A stretch of 64,000 nt of DNA from Allantophomopsis cytisporea (GCA_024752435.1 CP103024.1:496001-560000), one strand, 5' to 3'. Positions 49,125 through 62,047 are shown, counted from the stretch's first letter. Notes: generated by a model from the letters alone, not told the origin. Made by a program: numbers and translations.

Positions 49125-50483
49125 TTACTCTGAGCCATTGAACGATCGCGTCTGCGGTTCTTGTCTCAGCCCCTCATTACTTGAGCTCCCAAACAGCTTC
49201 TCGCCAGTTTCTCCTTCGGGCGTCTTACGGCTCTTTAAGAAGGCAAGAACAAGGACGAGCATCCAGATAAGCCAAATAAGGCCTGCAATGACACCGTACG
49301 CAATTTCGCCACTACGTGTGTCGCCGGAGAGTCTGAAACCAAGGCCGCCGTTGATTATGCCAAGAGTAATAAAGATTCTTCCCCACCAGATATGCGGGTA
49401 TGTAGCCACATTCGGGCGACCACGAGACTTGAAGAGCGCGTGGTGCAGCAGACCAGTAATGGGTTGGAGTATCAGGCCACAGACAACGACGAGGCCGATG
49501 ATAGCATGATAGGTATCGATCTGGTCTGATTTGACACCAAGATAGATGCCAAGTGACATGGCAATAAGGATGAGGAGATAAGTGAACATCATCCAACCGG
49601 CATGCATCCATACGAGTCCAGGGAAGCTGAATGCGCGGATGGTAATGGCACCGAGTGGGAAGAAGAGAGCGAAGGCGAGAGGGCCGAGGACAGCATGTGC
49701 TAGGAGCACGCTGTTGAAGTTTGAGGGTTGGCTGGGGCCGGAGGAACCGGTAGCACCAGAGCTTGATGAGCCACTGGTAGTGCTATTAGAGCCCGTTGCT
49801 GCACTGCTTGTTGTGAAAGGATTGGTGCTGTCGCCACCAGTAGCGGATACAAGATTGAAGTTCGTGGTTCCCATCGTTGTGTGCTGTGATACAGAGGCAG
49901 ATACGTCGTCAGAATCGATTGCTGAGCCGACTTTGTAGGCCCAGATCCAGTTGGAGCTGGTATCCGTGAAACTCATTGATCCACCACTCCAGCTACCACA
50001 ATTCGAGCCTGTGTTTCTTATGAGCACTTCGTTCTGTAGGCTGACTCTGCTTTACTTACATTTTATGTTGGCGGTCATGACGCCGTTTGACACCCCAGAA
50101 CCGTCGAGAAGAGTGACATCGGCTGAAGTATCAGATAGAGGCTGGCGTTCTCCTGTTCCCAAGCGCGGAGATAAAGTTACATTTGATCCTGCTGAGTCTG
50201 CGTATATCATGAAGATGTTTGAGCCAGCCATTTGAGTTCCCTGTCCCAGTCCGATCCAGGACATGGTTGTTGGACCAGTTATCTGGAAGTAGATATCTCC
50301 AGAATCGCTAGCTGCGGATGAACTTGGTATATTGACAGCATAACAGACATTGTTTCCAGGGCAGTATGAAGACGTTTGTGCGAATGTTGACGTTGCTGAT
50401 ACCAGTCAGTGGACAATTTAAAATGTGTGAATATGGAACATACCAAGAGCTACTGCTCCTATCAATGCAGTTTGAAACCGCAT
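49125..50483 (-). CDS. DOMON (cellobiose-dehydrogenase-like cytochrome) plus cytochrome b561 membrane protein
   Basis: Exons 50483-50444, 50395-50060 and 50008-49125 join in phase to 419 residues. A signal peptide (MRFQTALIGAVAL, cleaved after about TFAQ) leads into a CDH-type haem b domain (about residues 20-150). It keeps a plausible Met ligand (GLGQGTQMAGS) and His ligand (VSQHTTMGTTNF), and Cys pairs at SSYCPGNNVCY and CSNCGSW. A Ser/Thr/Gly linker follows, then a cytochrome b561 domain with five or six membrane helices and conserved histidines (LLAHAVLGP, VWMHAGWM, YHAIIG, LLHHALF). The tail is cytosolic. Such proteins move electrons across a membrane, probably from cytosolic ascorbate-like donors to outer acceptors; the partner is unknown. 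Confidence 0.92.
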
Positions 50484-53400
50484 GTTGAGTGTATTTCCGC
50501 ACGAGCGGAATTACTGCAAGAGAGAAGGAAAAGATGTATTATCAATATTTATTTGGTGTGTTTGAATTTGGGGGCCAGTTCAAGCCGTATGTTACACGAG
50601 CGGCAAGCTGACAGGGCAATAATGCAACGAGAATGACGGGGCTTCAAGGCGAGAATTTCGTCAAAGTAGCCCGGGGAAACAGGGGATATATATATATATA
50701 TATATATAAATGAAAGAATGAGAGAACGAAAGATCTAGGGACCCAACAATGACAAGGTCGGAGATTTTGAACTAGGAGAATGTGAGGTAGCATGAAGCTT
50801 TTACCATAGTAGGCTACCTTTGAATTGTCGAGTAAGGTTAAGTAAGGTAGGTGTGCCATGGAAGATGTCTACCCGGCTAAGCCTCCACCACAGTATGATC
50901 TTATGTGAGGAATGGCTTGCTGCAATCACTGCACTACAAGAGGGGCGGAAAGATCGTCGAAACGGGATGGCTTGACATTCTTAGATGCCTCATACCTAGA
51001 GTATGTGAGTGGTGATTGATTTTTACTCGAGCACAGGGGCAAGAAGGTTGGATTGTTTCCAATCTGAACTTCTTAACACACACGCGTCTTTTATGTATCT
51101 AGACGTTCGTCATGCCTACAAATCCCTAGAGATAATGTCATACCACCAATCAATAGCAGGCAATTCTGCATGTAAGCCTTTGATAACTGGCAGCTCATAT
51201 GATGAGCAAAGTCCAAAAAGGTTAATTCAGCTTATCTCGGATTATCGTGGAGCTGTAAGGGACGATCATGGTTTGGGCGTTATCGTTACCAGTGTCTGTA
51301 ACTTGACTTGCTGCAGCCTTACTCTGCTCCATTTGGTGACTGCTCCGGATGGAGAAGATGGTGATGAAAAAGAGATGAGAGAATGGAAAGCTTAGGCAGC
51401 GATTGCCCGCCCAGCACTGTTAACGGCGTGTTTGACTGAAGTCTGGGCATGTGTAATGCCACGAGTCCAAACAAAGACACCTTGCGCCGTCTTCTGAAGT
51501 TGGTGGGGGGAGGGGAGAAGGATGGGTGGATGGAGCGGAGGCGCGTCTGGTATGCGTTAAGCTGTTGATCGCGGATGTTTGTTGATGATGACGATGAACG
51601 AATGTTTCGGAGATCGAAACAGTAAGTGGCTAATGATGTGATGGCTCCATATTTCAATACTGCCATGGTATTGTTCGGAGAACCCCCTTCTTCGCTCTCC
51701 TTTCGTAAGGACATCTATGTATCGTGGAATAAGGTAGTGGACAAAGCACCACCACCATACCCAAAGGTGGACCGATTTTCGTGGGGCCTCTCAACGGAGT
51801 GGGGTATGGTATTCAGCATGTGCAGTGCTGGCGAAAAGGCATTCTCAGTGCAGTGTACTTGGCCTGCGTACCAAGGATAAGGTTAATACCGTAAATACAC
51901 CACCAAGCATGATAAAGTCTGCACGCTTCATAATGTATAGATACCAAGTAAGCTATTGCGTGTCCTGCATCCATGTCCGCCAATGGGTCCCATACACTCC
52001 TCACAATTAACAACAACAATAATGATACCGGTGACCGAGAGATGCACAAGCTGCTTGGCGCCCGCCAACCTTGCTGCGATGTCTCCCAATCTCTGGAATC
52101 GTTCTGCAGCCCTGCCCACCGTGAACGCGCAACCTCCTCAAGAGCTAGTCGGCTTCTGGATGTGGAAGCACGCAAACTTCACCAACCAAACTCGATACAT
52201 CCCGCCCTCAGCTTGGGATATCACTGCGTACGAGGTTCTGTGCGGCTTACCATTCAATATCAGCTACCATAGCCTACTTCAATACTCTCAATACTCTCCG
52301 CCGCAAAGTATCTCACGAAAAAATCTCACGTACTTTCGGAAAGACGTCGTAATCCATCCTTCTCCTATTTGAGATCTTCGAAAATAACAGACAGAAACAC
52401 TCGTCATCATCATCAACTGACTTCTCTAATGCGGAGGCTGTCTTGTCCGAGCTCTGTCCGGCTGTCCTCCTGACCTTAGACCTGCAGTGAAAATTCATAT
52501 TCACATTCATCAGACTCATACAGCTGACATTCAATGGTGTTTTTGTGTGGGGAGATCCGGCTGGACGACTATCCGAGAAGCACCAATCAGGTCCGGGCCA
52601 AATCATCTCGAGGACTAGCAGCATCCGCACTGGGACTTAAAATACACTATGAGTTGGTCCATTATGGAACTCATGATGGCTAATTTACATATTCTTGACA
52701 TCTAATTTTGAAGCTTGCTTTCCATATTCCTTCCATTGTTGGTGGATATCATGTCTTTTATTGTTTTTTGTTTCGTTTGAATAAAAAAAATGACACTGGT
52801 TGACTTGTCATTGTGTCTTCATGACCCTCAGCTTCATCCCCCGTCATGTTAATCGGTAGCCAGACCACACATCTCATAGATATATCTTCCTGAAATATGC
52901 AATGACATTCTGGGCATTCTACCGAACAGTTCCAGAATTTTGAGACGATATGCAGATCGGCGGCCAGGAACACAGTGCGTAAATCATTCTCTGCGCATCA
53001 TAGATAGTTCCATAGCTGTTGGTGCTGGAAGCAGCTTGGTCTTCGTGACGGCACGACGGCAGACGAAATATGTGCCGGGCGAGACCAGTCCATGGTCGAG
53101 CTCTAAACGAGCTTCTTATTTAAGGAATATAAATGAGATTACCTCATTCATTTGCGCCCCTTGCGGGCTAATCGCTTTTCGTGAAAGCGTGATGGCCATC
53201 TCCTATCTTAGAGATGATAATATGGTTTCCGGTTGACTAACGAAATGCTTGTTTGCCTTAGAATCTTGAAGGGTGCGAGGACTATATCTGTATTATATTC
53301 GTTGCTTCGTCATTATTTCCGGCTCGTACAGCTTTATGTCCCGTTGTTCAGGATCGTATAAACGATTTGAATCCGATTGGCATGATTGTCAACCATTGTG

Positions 53401-54253
53401 GAATGTCATGAACAGTCAACATTACATAGATGCTCTCAGAGACAACTTCGGTACAGCTCAAAATCTACAATGTGAATATATGAAAGCATGCGACCCAGAA
53501 CCCACTTGACAGCACCTTAATAAGTATCGAGCCAATTTCATCTTCAATTTGTTGAATTGACATGCTCACGTCCAGGAAGCGCTGTGTTAAAGAGGTGACA
53601 CAACCCCTGAGAGTTTCAAACACAGAAATCAATCTAAAGTCTCTTTGCTAGAACCATTACAATAGGGAAATATCAGAGCAAATAAGTGAGAGCTAGCTGG
53701 AATTTGAGCGGGTCATCTTTGGCAGCAGCGAGCGATTCTCTTTCTCTTCTAGATCAGTGAAACATTGGTATTTACTCACTGATTTATCCAATCACCTTCT
53801 CTAGTAGTTCATTATAGAATTACACGTTTCTTAATTTCAGCTATCGAAACCTAGAATAGCATACCAGATCCAAGTGCAGGAATCTCAAACTTAGGAAATG
53901 AGAGAGCAGGTAGACATCGACAGCTTCAAGAAATAAGCTAATCTAACCTCCAACCACATCTCTTCAACTGTGATGAACCACTTTTGCAGCTCCAGGTTGC
54001 CCTGTCCGCTTTACTTTGATCATGGCAAGTCTACCCCAGATCTGCGCTGCAACAGGATGCTTAACAAGCATAAGGTTACTGCGCTAGTCCCATAGTAGCT
54101 AGATATCAGCCAAAGTGAGGCGGACAGACAAGGCACCTGCGAGCCATAGCTGCCCAGCGGTGCAGCAACCAGCCATGGGCTCGATTCCATATTGAACTCA
54201 CACGGATATCTATACATTCCATTCACTTTCAGCACGACAAAGTTTTCGCGACA
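50484..54253. other. Intergenic 3.8 kb, no convincing gene
   Basis: Begins with the promoter of the cytochrome b561 gene; a TA repeat lies at 50686-50708. Frames at 51009-51395, 51956-52372 (plus) and 51319-51714, 51813-52175, 52313-52630 (minus) overlap one another and show no domain. The last 300 bp should hold the promoter of the RRM gene. Confidence 0.5.
50686..50708. repeat. TA microsatellite
   Basis: About eleven alternating TA units roughly 200 bp upstream of the cytochrome b561 gene start. Confidence 0.9.
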
Positions 54254-55848
54254 ATGTCGACCGTCACACTGGAAAAGGCGTATTTCGATACCATTCTGAG
54301 AAGGTATGTCCTGCTTTTCATCGGGTTATTATTTGTGATTTTCGTGTTTCAAAATATTGTTGCTGTTACTTTTTGCTATGGGTGTATTGTGCTGATGCTC
54401 AGGGTCTTGCATACAGAGCTAATTTTGTACGTCAATATTCCGAAAATCATTTTATATTGACGAAAGAAACGCAATAGCTTACAGAACTTAGTATGCTACA
54501 GGTCTTGATCTGCCACTTGAAGATCTACCTGTGGTCACGATCCCAAGGCTTGATTTTGAAAAATACGTGCGTTTCCAATTCTTGATGTTTCAGACTTGGA
54601 GCGCAGCTAATAGTCATCTTTAGATCGAAACCGCTCGTAACTACGGTATGTGAACAGATGAGTTATAACCTCTAGCAAGAGCTCACCGGATTTCAAGAAA
54701 CCCTTAGACGAGTCCTGCGCAAAGGCGGAGTTACTGATGAATCCTTTGAAGTAAGTCTCTGAACTACAACCAATCATGGATTATCACTAACTATCATCAC
54801 AAGCTCCTAATAAATGGCGAAGAGCATTCACAAGAACAGTATGATGCTACCACCGTTGCCGATGAAACATCTGATGGTAGTTTCCTTACTCAAGCTCCTC
54901 CATCTGAGATGCAGAGTCTTTCTAGCCAGAATGACAACAGCAAACATGACAAAGGTTACCTGAGCGGTGAAGGGTATCCAAACGGTCGAGAGAGAGTAAC
55001 AGATTGGAGTGAATATCCAGAGAATTCCGTTGATGGCTTCGGCTTCACCTGCGAGAAAAAAGATGATAACCCGGCCAGAAACAACAACGACTTCATCAGA
55101 GAGCAACCAAACACATTTGCTCTTTATCCTCGACAATGCCAACGCACCATCCAGATTCATAACCTGCCAAAGACGGTGACCTATGCTGATATTGTCAATA
55201 ACATCAGTGGGGGGATGCTTTTGGAGATTCGCCTACGAGCAGACCGAACAGATAGAACCGCGACCGTATCATTCTTGTTCGAAGAGGACGCCAGACATTT
55301 TTACCGTCACGTCAAGCGCCATGATTTATATATCGGTAATAAGCGGGTGAGACGCCCTCCTGGTTGGCATCGTTTGCTGGAATCTAACTCCACAGGTTGA
55401 CATTTCATGGAACGACTTCCAGTTTACCTTAACACCTCATGTCGCAGACAGAATTGCCAATGGCGCTACCAGAAACCTAGTCATTCGTTCCGTTGATCGT
55501 CGACACACTGAGGAAACCATTCGAAAGCATGCAGAGCATATTCACAATCTGGTCGTCATTAGTGTCAAATTTATGAACAACAGTGCGGTCATCAGAACAA
55601 ATTCTGTCCACAACGCCATGTTCTTGAAGACCTGCTTGAGCAGTCGTGCGATATACAAGCAAAGCAAGGTCGTCTGGGGTGCTGATGAGTGTGCTGTTCC
55701 CATTGAGCCCAAGAGAAAGCCAGACATGGACAAGAAGAGCTCCGGATCCGAGAAGTCCCCTTTAAACCCAATGGCAAATCGTTTCGAGATCCTTAGCACA
55801 GACCGTACCGAGAAGGATAGTGTTGATGATCCTCATGAATTGGATTAA
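54254..55848 (+). CDS. RNA-binding protein with two RRM-like domains, conserved mould family
   Basis: Seven exons proposed: 54254-54303, 54417-54426 (10 nt), 54492-54566, 54624-54645, 54698-54750, 54804-55346 and 55396-55848, total 401 residues, all in frame. The N-terminal part reads TIPRLDFEKY, IETARNYETLRRVLRKGGV, a stretch I recognise from a conserved fungal RNA-binding family. After a polar linker come a first RRM (RTIQIHNLPKTVTYADIV, RNP1 ATVSFLFEED) and a second (RNLVIRSVDRRHTEETI, then VISVKFMNNSAVIRTNSVHNA). The end is MANRFEILS and an acidic tail. Target RNA unknown. The 10-nt exon and its flanking splice sites are the least certain part; without it the first exon cannot be joined in frame. 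Confidence 0.75.
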
Positions 55849-57494
55849 GCACTCTTCTCTGTTTCAACCAATATCGCCGGTTCCAGATAGTTAAAAGTGC
55901 ATCTTCGATTGTTGGCTTTCCAGCCAAGGCCATTTCATTACGAATTATGAACCGGGGGACTCGATGTCGATAAAGAAGCGGATACCTCAACACATGATTT
56001 TACAATTTGCTTTTTTCTGCTCTGCGCAGATACCCCAACTTTTGCTTGGCGAGGTTCTTGATTGTGCAGCGCCACATTTTCTTTTCGTGGGACTATATGG
56101 AATGGGAGGTTGGAGGAGTTACTTTTGCTTGTTGCTGTCGTTGCTTATTGCCCATCCATCAGACCTAGGGAAAAATACTCTGTAATGTAGGAGTATACTC
56201 CACATAGTACCAACGAGTATTAATCTGAACAAGGCCAGAACGGAATGCTTGTGTTTGCCTGTGAAACGTACCTAATCAATGAACTTGGCCCGCTTATGTC
56301 CTCGAATAAGAGCGAGGTGGAGGCTGCACCTTGCTCAGGAAGTGGACACCGGGGGTTAGATAATACAGTGAAGTATGAGATCAGTTATAAAGAGCCGTAC
56401 GATTGTTTGAAGCAATGCAACGATTCAAAGGCTTCAGACTTATTGTATATTGTAGAGTTGTAAGATTATTGGAGAGTTGTAAGTTATTGAAGGTCGTAGG
56501 CTATGAGGGGTCATAGAGTTCATCGAAGTCGTAGAGGTATTGCGAACCTTAACAGTTCCTCGTAGCCATTGAATGATTGAAAACCTCACAATAATTCGGA
56601 ACCATACGATTGTCAAGCGCCATACATCTTTAAGAAGCAGTCTCAAAGGATGTAAGTGAGTAGATGTGGTAGTATATACTTGTACACCTTGTGAAGTGTT
56701 GTATTTGTTCTTTACGTCTTGGAACGAGTGACAATCCTTTTTATCCTTACCGCAAATCGACCATTTTGGCTCGGTAATCGCCTTCAGTCCTCCCATCCTC
56801 CCATCCTCCCAAAAATAGAGTGGAGCCACCGCAAACACGACCGAGGAAGCTCACCAAACAGGTACCCATGCCACCCAACTTCGCCTGAATTTAGGCCAGT
56901 TAGAGTTAAAGCATACAGGATCGCTAACCAGAACACGAGAAAATCCCCTAAACACTAGATTTAACGAGGAGAAGTGCATTGGGCCGTCGGTCTCAGTACG
57001 AAGTACAGCAAAGAAGCACCAGAGCCTGGTGGAGTGGAGTAGAGTGAGCAAGCACACTTCCGGTCTGCTGAAGGAGCTGCCACTAAGCCACACCCTCAAA
57101 CACTCCAATTTACACTACTACCTCTCAATGTCCTTCAACAAAATCTCTGTACACTTCACTACCGTCTTTTAATTGACTACCTGGCCATCACTCGCTCTGT
57201 GCCAGAATCAAGAAGACCTCACTGTCGTTGACCTCGAAAAAAAGTGTGTTCGCTCATCTCGCCATTACTACGGGAACTGCGCTCTTTTTCGACAGGGGTG
57301 ATAACTATCAACAACATTTCCACTCGACGAACAATCTGAACGCCAGCACTCAGGAGCGCCATTCGCAACGGCAAGCACGGCGCAATCGGATAATTGAGAG
57401 GCAGATCTTTTGCCTGGGAGGAGACATCGAAGCCTTTCACTTCACTTGCATATATTGTCACCATTGCACACATTTGGCCGGTCCCGTCAACATC
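55849..57494. other. Intergenic 1.6 kb
   Basis: 3' UTR of the RRM gene, then promoter and C/A-rich leader of the DUF7137-like gene. The leader has several ATGs; the frame from 57228 is in frame with the gene but lacks protein character. No further gene seen. Confidence 0.6.
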
Positions 57495-58389
57495 ATGCGT
57501 ACCTTTGTTCTTTATTCAGCACTTCTGCTGCTGCTTTCAGCTTTCTCGGCTGCCTGGCCTGTGTGGCCGAGATGGTTACCGGAACTGGACTCCTTGATGG
57601 TGCGGGCTGATTCGAATAGCAGTAAGTCTTTTCTTTTACTCTGCGGACAATCTATTCAAGTTGGACTGGTGGACTGATCGTTTTGTAGCATCTTCCTCCT
57701 CTTCCGAAAGCGCGTCCGCTTCCGAAACCGATTCAGCCTCGTCAAACTCCACCTCCTCCGCAACTACCACTGGTAAGAAGTCCTCCTCTACTGGCTCAGC
57801 CAGTGAAAACTCCACAACCACAAGCCATACCGCCTACAACACGACCGCTGCCACAGGTGGTATCGGTATGGTGACGCCCGCATCCACTGCCTCGACATCG
57901 TACTATAAGATCGGTGACTGGGTGACATTCGCCTGGGATTTCACGTCTCTGGAGGGTACGCCGACGGCTGTGGACGTGCTTGCAACCTACAGTTCGACGG
58001 CATACACGATCGCGCAAAACGCCTCGGTACCTACCTCCGCCAACGCTACGCAAACTATATTGTGGGATACTGCTGCGTACCAGAACAGCAATGAGGGAAA
58101 GGCACAGCCACTGCAGATGGTCATCTACACTCTCGTTGTCTATGATGCTGCCTTCTCTATCTCCGCTACCCCATCTGCCGGCTACATGAGTGTGGCTTCG
58201 ACGCACAAGTTTGCCATGTACTCCCCTACGGCTTACACGTCGCTGTCCGGCGTTGGCGACCAGTGTGCACTCTGCAGCGCTGGTGTGTCTGACATGGAGA
58301 AGAATGTGCTAAAATTCATGTTTGGCATGGCTGCTGTTACCGTACTGTCTTTCACATGGTTCGTTGGTGGCACGGGCGTCATCTGGTAG
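57495..58389 (+). CDS. Secretory-pathway protein of the DUF7137 family
   Basis: Exons 57495-57621 and 57689-58389 (GTAAGT donor, TTGTAG acceptor) give 275 residues. A signal peptide (MRTFVLYSALLLLLSAFSAAW) is followed by a Ser/Thr-rich stretch likely to be O-glycosylated, then the conserved domain (YYKIGDWVTFAWDFTSL, ILWDTAAYQ, MVIYTLVVYDA, HKFAMYSPTAYT) with a Cys pair in DQCALCSAG, and a C-terminal membrane helix (FMFGMAAVTVLSFTWFV). I recognise this arrangement as the fungal DUF7137 family; function unknown. Probably a single-pass or tail-anchored protein of the cell surface or secretory pathway. Start at 57495 gives the signal peptide directly. Confidence 0.85.
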
Positions 58390-58754
58390 TCTCGTTGATT
58401 CGTATCATGGTAAAATATCTGATTACAGAGGGAAGAAAATTTGAAGACTTGTTACGGCATTTTGCGGGGAATGGAGTTTATTTGAAGGTTTATCTTACGG
58501 GGTCACGGCTTTATTGTTGCATTTTATCACTCCTTTATATCAAATGGGCATAGATAGCACGGAATGGACATCATTATAATATGATATTGATGGTATCTTG
58601 ACATAGTTAGTTTCAGTCTGACTGTGTGGTTATGAGAAACCTTGAGACTTTGTAGTTACTTTTTATTAGAAGATGGTGGACTGCTGCGAGCTCTTCGAAC
58701 AGACCACAAACTTCAGAACCATAGTATCCTGACGCAACATATACGAACAGCTCT
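58390..58754. other. Intergenic 365 bp between convergent genes
   Basis: Room only for the two 3' UTRs. Nothing else seen. Confidence 0.7.
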
Positions 58755-60222
58755 TCAGATCAGCTTCAACGAGAAACCCCCTCCTTTTTCCTCATCTTCA
58801 CGTCCAGCGAAAATGCCTGAGAAGTCCAACCCATCCATGCCTGGAGCTTCACCTCTAATCGGTGCATTGGGACTTGCACGTCTCCTCCTCTTCTCCTGTC
58901 CTGCTTTGCTCGGAAACGTGGGAAACATAGCTGTACTCTTCGGCTTCGGATCTTCCTTGAAAAATGAATGCTCCAGTACTTCTTTAGCGCCCGGCCGATC
59001 TGAAGGATTCAAGGCCAGTAGGGACGTCAACAGCGCACTGCCCGCCGACGTCAAGAATGGGAATTTCGCCCGCAGCACTGAGCCTTGCGTAGCAGGATTC
59101 TTGGGCAAGCGTAGCCCACGTGCATTGGGTAGGCGCTTGAAGCCCGGCCATGTCTGTTCCGTAGGAATACCGCACAGCTCGAAGATCTTGGAGAGCTCAT
59201 CCACCTCGTTCTTCCCCTGTAGAAGTGGCTCTTTCGTCAGGAGCTCCCCGAATATGCACCCCACCGACCACATGTCCACCGCTGTGCCATATTTCTCGGC
59301 ACCCAGAAGCAGCTCTGGTGCTCTGTACCAAAGGGTCACTACGAGCTGGGTCATCTTCGGTGCTGGATCCCCGAAATAACGTGCCATTCCGAAATCAGCA
59401 ATCTTCAGTTGGCCCCGATTGTTAAGTAGTAGATTCGATGTCTTAAGATCTCGGTGCAAGATCCAGTTCGTATGTAGATAGGATACACCGGACACGAGCT
59501 GTAAAAGGAGAGTCTTTATCTCAGATGTGAGGAAGGGTTCGGACATATCTTCGAGAAGTGTCTTAAGATCATGTTCAAGAAAGTCGAGAACCAGGAATAT
59601 GCTGTAACAGATTAGCTCTACTCCAGTCACGCATGAGAAATGCAACTTACTTCTCAATTTTTGAGGTATCCTCTCCAACCACTACCTCCTGTAAAGCCAC
59701 AATATTCGGATGATTGCAATCCATGAGCGTTTGTATCTCCCGTAGTCCAGTAACCGGAACCCCATCCTGTGCGTTCTCCATCTTCAGCCTCTTCAGAGCA
59801 ACCACCCTGCCCGAAACAGAGTCCTTCGCCCGCGAAACCCATCCATAAGCACCTTCCTCAATGTCATTAAGCTTCTCAAAGTCCTCCACGCTGCGACATT
59901 GCCTCCATGCTGGCGCTGGGAAACGTAACAACTTTGCAGCCGGCAGCTCGTCCCTCGGCGTGTCTGCGTCCGGCGACAATTTCCGCCGCTTCGAAGGCCG
60001 GTTCGTAGAATCGCTATGCTGATCTGATTGCGACTGATGTTGTAGTTGTGCAGCTACAGCTGCAGCTTCTTTCCTATTGCGCTGCAGCTCTGCAGCCTCC
60101 TCAACGCGCCGTTGTTTCTCGGCTTTTGCGCGCTTCTTTTCTTCTTTCTCTCGTTTCCTCTGCGCCTCTAGCTGCGCGTCTTCCTCGTCGTCCGCCCAGC
60201 GGGATTTGGCTTTGCTGGCCAT
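58755..60222 (-). CDS. Cyclin-dependent kinase, CDK11 (PITSLRE)-like
   Basis: Exons 60222-59651 and 59601-58755 (GTAAGT donor, TACAG acceptor) give 472 residues. The N-terminus is charged and coiled (KREKEEKKRAKAEKQRR) with a basic cluster (RPSKRRKLSP) that may be a nuclear signal. The kinase domain runs from about residue 114 to 395: glycine loop EEGAYGW, catalytic lysine in VVALKRLKM, the PITSLRE-helix equivalent PVTGLREI, HRDLKTSN, DFGMARYFG and VVTLWYRAPELLLG. All catalytic residues are present. The PxTxLRE helix and general architecture place it with CDK11/fission-yeast Ppk23, kinases linked to transcription and RNA processing. Cyclin partner not visible here. Divergent from an NDUFAF7-like gene. 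Confidence 0.92.
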
Positions 60223-60403
60223 GACGTCGGATTTGCGGCGTTGGTGGGGTTGGCGGTGGTGATGTCGTTAGTGAGGTACGTTCCGTTACTCGTCAATGTC
60301 GAGGCCCAGTACAGCTACTTCCGAGATTATTTTTTGGTGTTGCACTCGCTGCTTCGTACGTCACTTTGCGTTGCCGCGAAACAATGCCACCCGCGTCTCG
60401 ACA
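60223..60403. promoter_or_regulatory. Bidirectional promoter of CDK11-like and NDUFAF7-like genes
   Basis: Only 181 bp lie between the two start codons, so leaders and promoters overlap here. No clear TATA box. Confidence 0.6.
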
Positions 60404-62047
60404 ATGAGGTATACAGCTCTGAGTACGGGCAGGAATTGTGCCCGCGTCCTGGGCAGGTCGCAATGGAGGAGCTGTGCCGTGAAAAGATGGTCATCTACAG
60501 ATGCGAGGACTTGGACTACGCCGTTAGCAAAACAGCTTTCTGAAGCTATTACAGCATGATCGCCCATGTCCATTAATTCTGAGTAATTTGCTAACTGTTC
60601 TTGCAGGCTACTGGACCAATCCCTTTGGCGTCATTCATGCGAATGTGCCTTACTTCTGACTCCGGAGGATATTATACAGAGAAACAAGAAGGTCGAGATC
60701 AGTTTGGTCAGAAGGGAGATTTCATAACTTCTCCCGAGATCTCACAAGTTTTTGGAGAGCTGCTTGGTATCTGGTTTGTGGCAGAATGGATGGCACAAGG
60801 ACGGAAGAGTAAGGGCGTAGAACTGTTGGAAATTGGCCCTGGTAGAGGTACCTTGATGGATGATATGTTGAGAGTATGTCATCCTGAAATTCTGTCGAAT
60901 GAATCGTTTACTGATATTTTCTAGACCATTCAGAACTTCAAGCCAATGGCGGACAGCATAGATGCAGTATATATGGTGGAGGCTTCTCCAGCTTTGAGAG
61001 AAGCACAGAAGAAGCTTTTATGTGGCGATGCACCCATGACAGAAACATCAATTGGGTATCAGAGTATCAGTAAATATGCTAACCTTCCAATTATCTGGAC
61101 TGAGAACATTAGATTTGTCCCTTCGGGTGCGCCTTTGTCCCGAAATTATCTTGTTCATGCTAACGTAAACAGATGCCTCAAAATCGCCATTCATTGTAGC
61201 TCACGAGTTCTTTGATGCACTTCCCATTCACGCATTCCAATCGGTACCACCATCACCGGAACAAGAAGAGTCCATTCAAACCCCTACAGGGATCCACAAA
61301 CTTGCCCCAGAGGCAAAGAAGAAAGCAACCAAGACGCCACAGTGGCGTGAACTGGTAGTATCTCCAACACCAGAAGATGCTACACACACATCCTTGGGTA
61401 CTCCAAAGTCACAACAGGCCGCCAATGCTCCCCCTGAGTTCCAACTCACTCTTTCAAAGTCTTCAACTCCTCACAGTCTCTACCTCCCCGAAATTTCGGC
61501 ACGCTATCGTGCCTTGAGAGATATTCCCGATTCTCTTATCGAGATCTCACCTGAATCGCATGCCTATGTGCAGGAATTTGCCCGTCGTATTGGCGGCTCT
61601 GAGAAGAATCCAAAGCCAACACCTTCAGGTGCAGCTATTATCATGGATTATGGACCTGCTGATACAATCCCCACGAACTCGCTGCGTGGTATTCGAGACC
61701 ATAAGATTGTCTCGCCATTGAGTTCACCAGGCCTCGTAGATCTATCAGCAGACGTAGATTTCATCGCACTAGCAGAAGCATCTCTCGGAGCCTCTGAAGG
61801 CGTCGAAGTTCATGGACCTGTAGAACAAGGCACCTTTCTGCTGAGTATGGGCATCAAAGAGAGAGCTGAGATGCTCACTAAAGCTTTTTCCGGCAATGAC
61901 GATCAGAAGAAGAATATTGAAGGCGCGTGGAAGAGACTTGTTGATCGTGGTGGCAGTGGGATGGGCAAGGTCTATAAGGCTATGGCCATTATCCCTGAAG
62001 CTGGTGGGAAGAGAAGACCAGTCGGCTTTGGTGGCGATATAGCTTAG
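60404..62047 (+). CDS. Mitochondrial protein arginine methyltransferase NDUFAF7 (complex I assembly)
   Basis: Exons 60404-60553, 60607-60873, 60925-61126 and 61173-62047 give 497 residues. The N-terminus is a mitochondrial targeting sequence rich in Arg, Ser and Ala without acids (MRYTALSTGRNCARVLGRSQ). Then TPLAKQLSEAI, ATGPIPLASFMRMCL, KGDFITSPEISQVFGE and the SAM-binding LLEIGPGRGTLMDDML (about residue 120-135), plus FIVAHEFFDALPIHAFQ and the late IIMDYGP, all typical of the NDUFAF7/MidA (DUF185) family. The enzyme dimethylates an arginine on the NDUFS2 subunit of complex I in the matrix. The first intron (60554-60606) starts with GC rather than GT but has a perfect GCTAAC branch site. A fungal insertion (residues about 245-300) precedes PEFQLTLSK. 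Confidence 0.93.

Noticed and set aside
50900..52630. Overlapping frames of 95-140 codons on both strands
   Set aside because: They overlap each other, have no domains and would need to start without any conserved sequence.
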